From Takakia lepidozioides (Eukaryota; Streptophyta; Takakiopsida; Takakiales; Takakiaceae), in assembly GCA_030704615.1 (NCBI GenBank), contig CM060734.1, positions 20,648,001-20,712,000 on the forward strand: a stretch of 64,000 nucleotides of DNA. The letters are read 5' to 3'. The notes beneath the pieces are model-generated. The model ran no database searches. It saw only the letters and a program-made list of their open reading frames with translations, and was not told where the DNA came from. Made by a program: the position numbers and the translations under genes. Positions 9,531 through 20,532 of this stretch are shown here, in pieces; position 1 is the first letter of the stretch; the number at the start of each line of letters is the position of its first letter.

Positions 9531-9992
9531 AATACTTTTCTGAATGCAAAATGTGGGAGGGTAGAAGATGCATGTCGACTATTTGACAAGATGGCTCAGC
9601 GAAATGTGGTCTCATGGAATGCAATGATTGCAGGATATGGTCAACATGGGTGCAGTAGGGAAGCTTTCAAGACCTACGAGCGCATGATACAGGAAGGAGT
9701 GGGGCCCGACAAGGTCACATTCATTTCTGTTCTCAATGTGTGCGCCAGCCTGGCAGCCCTCCATAAGGGTATACAGGTCCATGCTGACATCATGAAAGCC
9801 GGGATTCTCCCAGATGTGATTCTGGACACTGCACTTCTTGACATGTATGCAAAATGTGGTTTTGTTAAGGGTGCACGTCGAGTGTTTGACAATATGCACG
9901 AACGTAATTTGGTGTCATGGAACACAATGATCGCAGGATATGCTCAGCATGGGTGTGCGATGGAAGCACTGTACCTATTTGAGCAGATGTAA
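9528..9992 (+). pseudogene. PPR fragment, two PLS modules
   Basis: This is the cleanest PPR frame in the window: 154 codons covering about two and a half PLS modules, with DACRLFDKMAQRNVVSWNAM, DKVTFISVLNVCASLAAL, DMYAKCGFVKGARRVFDNM and NLVSWNTMIAGYAQHG. It is less similar to the amplified array than the array units are to one another. It ends in TAA after LFEQM, where PPR proteins normally continue with another variable residue and a Gly, so the stop is probably a mutation. The ATG at 9,528 lies inside the preceding repeat and is unlikely to be a true start. Confidence 0.65.
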
Positions 9993-10212
9993 GAGGAAGG
10001 CTTGAAGCTGCAAAGAGAATGCATTAGCTCAAGAGAAACAGAATATAACACGTTTTGAAGGTGGAATTGGCAAGTAGCAAGAGAACGAACAAGAGTGAGG
10101 GATAGGAATGGGAACCTGTGCCCATAGACAAATCAATAACACGGCTGCCAGTGAAGCTGCAACACCCTATTATAGTTTGAATGAAAGCCGGGCTTTTCTC
10201 TCGTGCCTCTCT

Positions 10213-10419
10213 CTAAGGAACTCCATTTGCCCTCCTCAAGCACATGTTAGAGTCGACATAGTTGAAGAGCATGTCGTCCACTAGAGGGTCAGTCTTCTGA
10301 TCAATGAAGCGCCCACCAGCATGAATTTTGAACTCCTCAACAGAGGCACGAGTGGATGGAGGATGCACTCTGACAAGAGAAATGAACTCAGATAGTCGAG
10401 TCTGCAGTAACCACGACAT
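10213..10419 (-). other. short open frame, unrecognised
   Basis: A minus-strand frame includes EFKIHAGGRFIDQKTDPLVD and YVDSNMC. The composition looks coding rather than random, but I cannot place it in a family. There is no supporting splice site pattern on both sides. It could be an exon of a lost gene. Confidence 0.2.
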
Positions 10420-10555
10420 GATTCAGGGAAGGGAATCCGGAGAAATGCAAAGCAAGGAGCAGGCAAAGCAAAGTGGGATGTTAAAACACCATGGAGCTTG
10501 GAAAATCTCCTTTGGTAAAACTGCTGAGAGACAGTGGGAGAGGGGCACTAATATA

Positions 10556-11160
10556 CACTACAAGAGAAACAGGGTTTTACGACTGGGTTTCATGACTAAT
10601 TTTTTAGTCAAAAGTCCCTCATGACTAATAGTCAACCTCGTCGTAGGGCCATGGAGTCGTCAAAACCTGACAGTCATATATCCCATGACTAGCTCCAAGA
10701 CAAGTGACATGTCATCTGACCAGGCTGACCAGAGGCTGACGTGTAGTCATATATACTGGCGTGGTGACAACTGCAGACATCGGCGTGGAGGACACGTTTG
10801 TGAGGCGCCTGATTGACACCTATAGGCACACACATGACTAGACATGACTAGTATATGCATGACTGCAAACTATTGAATGTGACACGTGCCCAATTGCGGA
10901 CCATACAATGCAGTCATGTGACTATTGGTATCGACACGTGTCGCCTTGGCAATGCATTCTGTATTTTAGATTGTCATATGGAAGGACACGTGTCCATTTT
11001 GTATTGGTCATGCACATGACTCTATGACTAAGAAATTATAAGAATAACGAACAGTATCTACCCAGCAGTCACTTTGAAACATGCAAAGAAAGACACTGAA
11101 GAGAGAAAAACACATCAATGTGTAACATCAGCCAATATGTGCGGGACATGGCAAGTCAAC
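10556..11160. mobile_element. CACTA-like terminal region (left end only)
   Basis: CACTACAAGAGAAACAGGG at 10,556 has the CACTACAAGAAA-type terminus of plant CACTA (EnSpm) elements. The following 600 bp is dense in CATGACT, GTCATAT and ACACGTGTC words in both orientations, as in CACTA subterminal regions. The same words occur at the other CACTA ends in this window. I do not find the matching right end. Confidence 0.5.
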
Positions 11161-11300
11161 GATGAAATTAAAAAACAAGGTCCACACATCATCCGCATAT
11201 TGTAGCCTGCTGTCTGCTTGTATTCCTTGTAAACTCACACAATCCCCTCATCCTGCCCTCCTGTCTACTTTCAATAGTTTGTGACTCCAAAGAGTCACAG

Positions 11301-11558
11301 TCAGTGCCTACAGTATCTCCCAATTCCTTGTGCAGGTTGTGCAAAAGTGTTGAAGTACGGCAAAGGAGCACTTCTAATGACAGCTTCCTGAATAAATACA
11401 GCTGCGTATCCTTCTGACACAACAGGGTACCCGTCACAGACCTTGGTCCTTATTAAACCAACGACAAATCCATATCCAGCCTTGGACTTTGATGCTGCCT
11501 CTATTAATCGAACTCTCTCTCCCACAGTGAACTGCCATCCCTCCCAAACCACATACAT
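11301..11558 (-). other. open frame downstream of the microexon gene, unrecognised
   Basis: A minus-strand frame reads WQFTVGERVRLIEAASKSK, GYGFVVGLIRTKVCDGYPVV and EAVIRSAPLPYF. It looks like a compact beta-rich domain, with KOW/Tudor-like character at most. It lies on the same strand and 3' of the tandem microexons, so it could be a downstream exon of that gene or a separate gene remnant. The upstream splice site is not clear. Confidence 0.3.
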
Positions 11559-11599
11559 ATATGATCAAAAGTGTCAACGCCTCATAAATGCAAAAAATG

Positions 11600-13560
11600 A
11601 CCATAAATTACTTATAAGGCCCATGATGATAAGTCATCCCAGAATCCCTCTCTACACCACATTGCTGTTTGAAGTATGACATAAACTAGAGCAAAAGCTC
11701 ACTCTAAATACATTCATTTCAAAAAAAGGCCTTCCAGTTCACAAAGAGCAGAAACACCAAGGAAGATACACTCTCCATACTGACCAACATATGGATTTCG
11801 GCCAGGTGCAGCTGATGGTCCTGCAACATATAAATCATCACTCACAAGGCTCCATGATGAAAAAGTCATCCCAAAAGCTCTCTCTACACCACATTGATGT
11901 TTCAGTATGACAAAGTAGAGCACAATGGAGCCCACTCTAAATACATCCATTTCCAAGAGGCCTTTTAGTTAACAAAGAACAGAAACTGATTACTAGGAGG
12001 ATTCAGTCTGTAGAGACCAGATTGTTCTCATACAACTTGAACTAAAAGCACACTCCACCTGCCTCACAATGTACACACCAAACAGTCTTTATTAGGGAAA
12101 AATATGTTCGAAGCCACATATTTGAGCAGACATACCTTTATATGGATTTCCAGGTGCTGCCGACCGTCCTACAACATACAAACAATCTGATCCATAATTT
12201 ACTCAGAAATGTCCACACTAATAAGGCTCTCCCGCAGAAGTTTTCCCTCTACAACTCCGGAAAGGAGGTCACAACGCTGTCCCAATACAACATAAACAAC
12301 AGCACCAAGGAGCACACTCCCAGTGCATCAATTTTGAGTGAAGCGTCGTCCCAGGCAGCAAACAAGACATATGTTAAAAGAAGGTTTCACCCTTCACCAC
12401 TACATTGCTCGTCCAACTTGGACTCAGAGCACAGTTCATGCCTCGTGATTTAAAGCACAAAACATTGCAAAAAAGAGGTTGAACCCACGTATTTGAGCAC
12501 ACAAGAGCATTAAACCGACAAGGTACTGAGCAAAGAAACTGACCAACATATGGATTTCCAGGTGCAGCCGATGGCCCTGTAACATATCAACCAGCAAGAC
12601 CATAATTTATTCACAAACGTCCACAACAACAAGTCTTCCCCAAACTGACGAAGGCCACCACATTGCTGTTGTGATACCATATTAAACCATGGCACAATAG
12701 ATGCCACTTTCAATGCCTCAAATCAGTGAGGCAACCCAGCTAACAAACAACAGAAATTGATTACAGGAAACTTCCACCCTCCATGGACTACACTTCCGGC
12801 CCTAGTACAACTTTTAACTTAGACCCTGCTTCATCCGCCTCCATCAGCCAGACAATTTCACTTGAGACAAACTGCTTGAACTCACATAGTTCAGAATTTA
12901 AGAACTGGACACTGACCAGGTACTGAGCAAAATTACTGACCAACATATGGATTTTCAGGTGGACCCTGCAACATAAAAACAATTAAATCCATAATTGACC
13001 CATATTAAGGTTCCCCTAGAATCTTTTAGTCTACACCTTTGTCACAAAGAAACCACATTGCTGTTCCAATATGGTATAAACTACACCACAATACAGGCCG
13101 CTCTAAATGCATCAATTTGGATAAGTCATCCCAGCTATCAACAACAGAAACTGATTTGCAAGGAGCTTTCACTTTCCACATACTACATTGCCCTAGCACG
13201 ATTCAAACTAAGAGCCAACTACATCTGCCTGACAAAGTTGTACAAGCCCCAAGTTCTTTCAATCGGAAAAAGAAGTTTGGGCAATTAAAGCTATCCACTG
13301 AGCAGGTACTGAGTGAAGACACTGACCAACATATGGATTTCCTGGTGCACCCGATGGCCCTGCAACATACAAACCAATCAAGTCCATAATATACTCACAA
13401 AGGTCCACAATGGTAAGTCTTCCCCAGAAACTTTCCCTCTACACCATGTCACAATGGAGACCACATTGCTGTTGCAATCGGACAAATAAAATCTCAAGAG
13501 AGGTCATTGAAAATTCAGCCATTAAGTGAGGCCTGCAAGTCAATAAAAAACATATATTGA
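11600..13560 (-). repeat. tandem array of about 0.4-kb units, each with one microexon
   Basis: Five diverged units of about 350-420 bp repeat in tandem. Each has a pyrimidine-rich intron, a TATGTTGCAG-type acceptor, a 25-36 bp exon encoding G-PSAAPGNPYV or a variant, a GTCAGT or GTATGT donor, and then shared intron sequence (ACAAAGGTCCACAA and CTCTACACCAC words). The exons lie at 11,785-11,820, 12,136-12,168, 12,544-12,576, 12,941-12,965 and 13,327-13,359. Four have lengths divisible by three and start and end in phase 1, so they could be added or skipped without breaking the frame. The 12,941 unit has lost 8 bp and would shift the frame. Confidence 0.7.
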
Positions 13561-15804
13561 TTACAAGGTACCAATGCTTAGATACACAATGGAAGAAAAG
13601 GCAGAGCAGAGGTACTTACGAGTATACTGATACCCCTCTCTTCCAGACTGATATGTATCTCTTCCAGACCCCTCTTTTCTAGACTGATTATACCCATCTC
13701 TTCCAGTTCCAGAGGGCGGGCCTGCAACATAGTCCCTTGACTTTGTTAAAGACTTCAGTCCAGTTCCCAGAAGCTTGTCCTCTACATGAGTGAGAGACAA
13801 GTGACCAGACTGCTCTTCCAACTAAGAGCATCAGGCACCATTTCTAAAACCACATCTCCAATAAGGCGTATTAATTTGCAGCCGACCCAACTTGAAGAAG
13901 CAAAACGCTTGGACACACACATGAATAATAAGCTACCATTGCATTCGACAAAAATAAGGCAGGGTACGTACTAGCAGGTTGATAACCCTCATCAGCTTCC
14001 TGTCCGGGTTCATAAGGTGGCCCTGCAAGACACAGACCCCTCCTCTATTTATTTGAGTTTGTTGGCATCCCATCACTCAGGTCACAGTGCATTGAACTTC
14101 TTCGTCTGGTTTCTGTAAGCATACTCTACACCAGTGGGAAACCGAGAAACACATCGATTGCCCAAGATACTTGAACCAGCAGCACAAACATCTCCCAACC
14201 ACATTATGTGAGGGTTCTTGTCATGTGTGAAAGTTTATGTGATATTTCGATTCCCCTTGTGATTGCTGCTTTCCAGATTCGGACTCATTTGGGACTCATT
14301 TGTAATTATTTGGGACTTCGATATGACCAGGGTGCGAAAGAAGGTTTTTGTCATTGATAACCTGAGTTTGGTGCTGACGGTGGATCAGGAGGAAGGGAAG
14401 ATGCCAAGGCAAAGAGAGAAGTAAAATATAGGGCACGGATGGGGTTATCCACTGCCAGCCCTGCTGCTACTATTGACGGAGTAACACCAAAAGCCTCTGT
14501 GACGGCCACATATTTCACCGCTGCATCACCAGAATAAAGCCACCAGTGAAGCGATAAACCCAACCCATTCATGCAAAACTCCAGCTCATAGTGCAACTGT
14601 CTGGGCAGCAAAGAAAGAGAATGCAACCCCAATTGTCCAGCAAAGAAATAAATTGGGAACATTGTTTGGCCACACAACTTACCCATTACCTTAATTCTAT
14701 GGTTGCACCTTTGTTGAAGGCCAATGATAGAGCTGTCTTAGAGACCAAGAACTGTTGCAACTTTATTCTCTAAATACATCCCAAGTTTTTGTCTTTCATC
14801 CAGGCCTTTGATCAGCTCTCTTCTGTGCTGTTCTACTATATACATCTCTTTATTGCCAAGCTTGCATATGAGCAGTTTCATGCCATTTCAATCAAGTATA
14901 TACATGAGTCTCTGTATCCCTCAGCAACATCTTCAGAAAAAATTCACCGAGGAACCAGGAAAAGAGAACTGACCTCCTCCAATATGGCGGCTCATGAGAA
15001 CAGCATCAATCTTCCAGCCATCAGAGGGCCCAATGATCTCAACGGCACCAACACCATCGCAGCTAGCGTACGCGGGATGGTCACCACTGCCACCCATTGA
15101 ATTACACCAGCATAAGCGCGCCCAGCTACAGGCTAGCTGCAACAAAAGAGCCACATGTTCTCATTCTCCATCCTAGCTCGAGCATTGACAGAATGGAAGG
15201 TGGAGGGCATATATATAAATACAGCTACAATTGTAGATACATAGCTATTCAATCAAATACCCCATTGTGGATTATTTTAAAGAGCATTACCAAACCTGTT
15301 GGAACATGCTGCAGAACATATGTAGTGAATACATTTGGAGTAATCCCCAGATACATTTGAAATGCACCAGAATAACAGAGTATGGTCTTACCCTTAATGA
15401 GGGTCACACTAACTGAATATCAGACTACTGACATCATCCTACACAACAAAGACTTCATCAGCTGTCAACAGTGGATCGGAACTACAGCATTGAATTCAGT
15501 TTGGCGTGCTGGGAAGTGGTGCGGTACTGGTAGTGGTTACCCTTCTTATAAGTATTGAAGTAACAAAGTGTGGTGGAGGGTAGCAGTTTTACCAGAACCA
15601 ATGCAGAAAACAATCAGGAGACGGCCAGTGGAAGCCAGCACTCGGCGCATGTTCGCAGCAAAGAGCAGCAAGGGGGAGCAAAAACCTATTGACTATCCCA
15701 CTCGTAGGTACATCTGCTGCAATGATGCCCACATTGCTTGCCATTAATGCCACCAAAGTGCTCACCAGAGCCCCACGCAATGTGCTCCCTTTTCCGACCT
15801 TCAT
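11785..15804 (-). CDS. DUF819 membrane protein gene with duplicated tail exons (possibly a pseudogene)
   Basis: DUF819 proteins are predicted multi-pass membrane proteins; in plants they are largely uncharacterised. Minus-strand exons read GALVSTLVALMASNVGI, then VNRFLLPLA (15,593 to about 15,795); LVPLRSLGP, then GWKIDAVLMSRHIGG (14,974 to about 15,090); and AVKYVAVTEAFGVTPS, then AAGLAVDN and YFTSLFALASSLPP (14,362-14,520). These match the family's conserved stretches in order. The last core exon ends in phase 1 and is followed by phase 1-1 exons at 13,972-14,022 (PPYEPGQEADEGYQPA), 13,620-13,721 (Gly/Tyr/Arg-rich, with an internal SGRDGYNQS-type repeat) and the microexons to 11,785. Frame slips near 15,665 and 15,035 suggest decay or sequence error. 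The N-terminal exons are missing, with a PPR pseudogene directly upstream. The last exon is uncertain. Confidence 0.6.
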
Positions 15805-15900
15805 CCATCATAGACCACATGCTCATTGTCACCATTTTGTGAGGGTTTCTATGTCAAGATAGTATGACATGTTGAAGCATAACTCCATAAAAACATCACT

Positions 15901-17125
15901 TTACCAGTAATCCCCACAGGAACAAACCCCATCTTCAAAGTGGTGAAAGTGGTCACGTCCCGTACAACAATTGCTCTGCCAACAATCTTTGAGATGAACT
16001 TGGGGCAGTGCTCATGATCAGCCAAAACCAATGGCCAATTTCTTCCTGTGGTGGCAAAGAGAAAACTCCTTTTGCTCCTCCCTCACATCATGCAATACAA
16101 AGTGCTTGTCAGGCACATACCCTGCCTCCTTCATCCATACGTTCAGCCATCTCCACATTGCCATGGATTCTGCAGGGACCAAGCAAGGCCTTCCACACCA
16201 CAACATCTCGTTTGATTGGCATTTTCTTAATGAGGTCCTCCGCCTCATCCAAGTGCCCTGCATGTCCAAGGAGGTCCACCACACAACCAAAGTGCTTAAT
16301 GTCAGGGCGACACCATGATCTTGACTCAGGAATAACAGTAGCCGCATCTTCCTTCATCCAGTAGGCCAGTGTAGCTGCATGCAGAGAGAACACATATAAA
16401 GGCGATATTATCCGGCTCAAGCCTTCTTTTTGCATTCCTTCAATTAGTTGCAGGGCATCCCTATGACAACCATGCTTGGCATATCCTGCGATCATCCCGT
16501 TCCAGGGACACCACATCTCGTTCGACCATATTGTCGAACACTCCCTTTGCATCATCCATGCTACCACATTTGGCATACATGTCCAGGGCAGTGTTCAGAA
16601 TGACATCTGCTACAAATCCAGCTTTGATGATGTCACCATGGACCTCTTTGCCCTTTTCCAGGGCTGCCAGATTCGCACACACATTGCAAATGCAAACAAA
16701 CGTGATGTGGTTGGGCTTCACCCCTTCCTCATTTGCACATACAACTCCAAAGCCTCCATCACACGCCTACTGCGCATATCCTACGATCATCAGATTCCAC
16801 GACACCACATCTCGTTCAGCCACATTGTCGAACACTCCCTTTGCATCCTCAATACACCCACATTGGCATACATGTCCACGAGGGTATTGTTCAGAATGAC
16901 ATCTGGAACAATCCTAGCTTTGACGATGTCACCATGGAGCTCTTTGCCCTTTCCCAGGGCTACAAATGTGATGTGGTTGCGCTTCACCCCTTCCTGTATC
17001 ATTTGCTCATGAACAGGTCTGCAAAGCCTCCATCCCACGCCCCTGCGATCATTGCCTTCCATGACAGAACATCTCGCTTGGCCAAATGCTCAAACACTCC
17101 TTCTGCGAATTGCTATATCCTATGC
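15901..17125 (-). pseudogene. PPR-DYW organellar RNA-editing factor, decayed
   Basis: DYW-type PPR proteins bind organellar transcripts and deaminate C to U. Reading on the minus strand, PPR modules (17,125-16,460, with GKEVHGDIIKAGFVADVI and DMYAKCGSMDDAKGVFDNM) are followed by a last module and E-type region (CVVDLLGHAGHLDEAEDLI, then VVVWKALLGPCRIHGNVEMA). The DYW domain comes next: EAGYVPDKHFVLHDV, EEQKEFSLCHHRKKLA, CPKFISKIVGRAIVVRD, and the terminal CSCGDYW before TAA at 15,901-15,903. At least four frame changes break it. The zinc-binding and catalytic HxE site is HRK here, so the Glu is lost. It lies head-to-tail with the DUF819 gene with no intergenic gap. Confidence 0.75.
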
Positions 17126-17279
17126 GCATTGCCAAGGGTGAAAACCAAACCCTTATTTGCCCAGCTCCGCCCAGTTCCTGTTTCAGTTCGATTCTAAGAA
17201 AACAAATGGTGGCGCAGGAGACGAAAAAACCAGAAAGGAGGCTAAGTCCCAGGCCTATGTTCACGGCTGAATTTCATTT

Positions 17280-17400
17280 TCAACCCTATAAGCAACTTTT
17301 TGATTTTTCTTTAACCTTTTGCACTTTGTGTCATTCTAGTGGTCCAAGGCTCAAATCCTGCTACCAGGCTTGTCCTGCCTATGTGTTTACAGGTGTACAA
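17280..17400. repeat. inverted partner of the 4,795-4,930 repeat
   Basis: Reverse-orientation copy of the block with CCTTTTGCACTTTGTG and CAGGCTTGTCCTG, again at the outer edge of PPR-derived sequence. Confidence 0.55.
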
Positions 17401-18281
17401 GACACTTCATCCTATCCTAGACATACTCACGACTCTTAGTCATATGAACCATGACATGTCATCACATCCTAGACGTAGACACGACTATTAGTCATATATT
17501 GAAGGCAAATAACACTACTGGCTCTTCAAGTTTGTCACGCCCTCTTCGAATAATAAATACTCCAAGAAAGCAGCCGCAATTTGTCTCGCGACTTTCCTCG
17601 TCATATTTTGCCATATGTTGGCATCTTCTTGATCATGTTTGAATCAACACATCTATTCCTGCATCTATCCCACTGTATGGTCACCAATGATTAATTTCTG
17701 CCTAACCCAGCCAACTATCTATTCCCTTGCCTCGTCCGTCCCTCGGACTCAAATACTACCCAGGCTACAACTCTTCCTTCTGCTACGATGGTAGGCGCTC
17801 TTGCAGTGGCTCCCCTTCGTTGCCCTCTCGCCAGAAGCGAGCCAGTGCCTTTTGATCAGCTCCGCTGGACTAGCCACACACGGACGATCGTTGTCCGCCT
17901 GCTACTCTCTAACAGTGCTACAACATATCCTAGCGCTCCAATGTAGCAGAGCCAACAGTCGTGCTTCCCTCTGGTGTAGTGTACAAGAGCGATGACGTCT
18001 TGGTCGAGCTGGTCCTCGCTCATTCTCTACTTCGTTGGCTTGCCTATCTTCCTATCCGGATTATTGCCCTCCGATGGCTACGCTGTGAAAACACAATGTT
18101 GCGCATTGGGGCCAAGCTCCTAGTGCTGAATTGTACAATCATGCAAGATACAACCAACATAATGGCAAATGACACGCACAGAGCACATTTCCTAAAGTTC
18201 TCCCTTCGTACTCCCTTTACTACTAAGGTGACTCCAAATCTGGGTGCCTGAATACCTTGTTCTGTACCGATACAATGAGGG
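17401..18281. other. no gene recognised
   Basis: AT/CT-rich sequence with a short block of GTCATATG and CATCCTAGAC words near 17,410-17,500 that resembles CACTA subterminal repeats. A plus-strand frame at 17,961-18,251 (VVYKSDDVLVELVLAHSLLR and on) has coding-like composition, but I cannot assign it. Confidence 0.3.
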
Positions 18282-18632
18282 TTGCAGCCTAGTTTCTCTC
18301 TTGTGCTACTTGAACGTGCTTGGTTTAACAGCCCTTTTCTCTCCCAATTTGAGAACTCACACCCCTGTCAAAAAACACCCATCCTCTCCTACTTCAAAGA
18401 TCGCCACATCACTAATTTCACCCAACTCACTACAGCCACTGGTAACCGAGTATTAACTCCATGCCAATTTACCCTGAAACACTCCCGTGCTACTATCAAA
18501 ACAAGACGGTGCCTACAACATCTTCGTACCTTAATCTGTCACCCGACAGCCTCTTTCACCATTGACTGCGACCTCCCATGCTCACTCTTCCCCCACAATT
18601 CAAACAAGATCTTCTTCTTGAATTCTGGATAG
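18282..18632 (+). pseudogene. possible LINE C-terminal fragment
   Basis: A 116-codon frame contains ERAWFNSPFLSQFENSHPC and ILSYFKDRHITNFTQLTTA. The spacing of an aromatic-Asn-Ser-Pro word followed by a fixed pattern about 20 residues later recalls the region after the reverse transcriptase in some LINEs. This is a weak call from shape only. Confidence 0.2.
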
Positions 18633-18689
18633 CCCGGCCGCCTCTATACTCCAAATGCTCAAGGCCTCCCAAACAACTAATGTGTGCAC

Positions 18690-18821
18690 CCCGCCAGGCA
18701 CCCCACCTCCCCCCCCCATCTACCCCACCTCCCCCATCACCCGACGCAAAACTAACACAACTCCGATCCACCCCCCTTGACCCTACATACTCGGATCCCC
18801 CCCCCACTTACCCCCCCCACC
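18690..18821. repeat. C-rich low-complexity tract
   Basis: CCCCACCTCCC and CCCCATC words repeat imperfectly, with several runs of eight or nine C. Confidence 0.7.
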
Positions 18822-19050
18822 CACTACAAGAGGAATTGGTTTTTGTCACAACATGGGGGGGTCACACTTTGCACAATCCACGGATCATATGACACCTGTG
18901 TGGACTAGAGAAAAGTGTGGCAGAACCGGGCCCGATGTGTCACGCCTTTGATGGCTTAAATCACACCTGAATAGTCAACGGGTGGAAACTTAGGGTTGAC
19001 CCCTATATAATATCCAAGTTGGCAACATGAAAAAAAAAAAAAAAAAAAAA
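18822..19050. mobile_element. CACTA-like terminus followed by an A21 run
   Basis: CACTACAAGAGGAATTGG at 18,822 is a CACTA-type end, and the next 150 bp carry GTGTGGACTAG and GATGTGTCACG words. A run of 21 A lies at 19,030-19,050. No matching right end was found. Confidence 0.3.
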
Positions 19051-20520
19051 CAATGCCGCCTGGCATAAATTGATTCGTTCAACCGCATGGCCCGCCGTCA
19101 TAAGTGTGAATTGTGTGCAATGGTATGGCAAATGCTTGGCAGCCAGGTTCTGAATTGTCTAACTCAGCGTCTTACTTCCAAAAGATGATGATGCGTGGCA
19201 TGAGTTCCTATGTGCGGTGTGCAGTGTGCGGCCACTTTGGCGGACTTAGACTTAGGACTAGGATTGCGGGGCGTTCAACCGAGACTTAGCATTTTTTTCG
19301 TTTTCTTTGTCCAATGTGCCACCATCTGGGCATAAGTATGATGAGAGGAAGTGCTTGCATTATCTGCAGATCGGCGTGAGAAAAGACTCGCCTTCCTCAC
19401 TAGTCGTTTTCAAAGACCACTCTACAATCTCCAAACTGCAAACATAAGTTGGGTTAGCATCTGTGTAAATCTGGACATGTTCGTTGTTTATCATCGTGTA
19501 GAGCCCAATGGAGCCCAAAACAACTTGCATGAATGTTGTTGAAAGCTCACTAGCACCCCTCATTAAATGACCTTGTCAAAATCCCGATTGTAGATGCATA
19601 AATGGGTACAGTTTTATTTTCGGATCGTTTTTTATCCTTAGCCAGGCAGTTTCGGCATTGTGCTGCCAAATTATCACAAGTTGTTAGTTATTTTGGAACC
19701 GTTGGTAAAGCACTTAGGAATTAGATTAAGTCTGAGACGAGCATGAAGTTGAGTCTGGCGTCAAAACGACAGTAGGAAAGCTGCAAGGACAGCATAGTAG
19801 GCTACCAACACGGTACAACTAGCAGCAACTTGGAATTGTTTGAACTGTACAAGGGCGACTCTAAGGACGGGTTGCGATTTGTCTATTCTCCCCCTTCACT
19901 TATCTAGTAGGTCCACACGGCAACAACAGCAAGACGGTGCATCGGAACAATGACGGAACGGACGACTTCGGAGCGGAGCGTGGCCAGCCAACGGTACGAA
20001 TGGGTAGTTGGAGGTGACTTCCGAGGGTTCAAGATCAAGTGGCAGGATCCAAGACTCCAGGGGCATCACCATTAGGAGAATTTCCTGGGAAACAACAGAC
20101 TTCATACGCAGCGGATCCACAGAGAACGGCGTTTGGAATTGGTTTTTAACTCCGATTGACCTGAGGATTTACAGGCAATTACGGAGCACCTAATCATAAT
20201 TTATCGCCAAGTTTTGTGATTTATGGTTAAGGTTATCAACGGCACCGAATTACAAGGCTACGGCACTTGCGGCGACCGATTTAAATGATTTTCTATGGAT
20301 TTCATTGGAGAAAAAGGCTCAAATTCGCCTTAAAAGGTTGAGCGGACTATATCCGCCACCTAGCGGTCAAATAGGATGAGGAAAATCCCTTTGACCGGTT
20401 TCTCGGATGAGTTCCATCCAAATGTTTGTTTATTGAACTTTAATAGTTTTTTTTAAATTATATCTCCCTTTAGTTTATATTAGTTTAAGACTATCCTACA
20501 ATATGTTAAGAGCCCCAAAA
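19051..20520. other. no gene recognised
   Basis: Mixed composition. The open frames on both strands are short and unsupported by splice signals or recognisable motifs. Confidence 0.3.
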
Positions 20521-20524
20521 ACAG

Positions 20525-20532
20525 TATAAAAG
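20525..20532 (+). promoter_or_regulatory. TATAAAAG box
   Basis: TATAAAAG is followed after about 30-90 bp by a pyrimidine-rich stretch with TTTGCTTTGC repeats, like the promoter and start of a retrotransposon LTR or leader. No matching second copy exists in the window, so the element cannot be defined. Confidence 0.3.
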
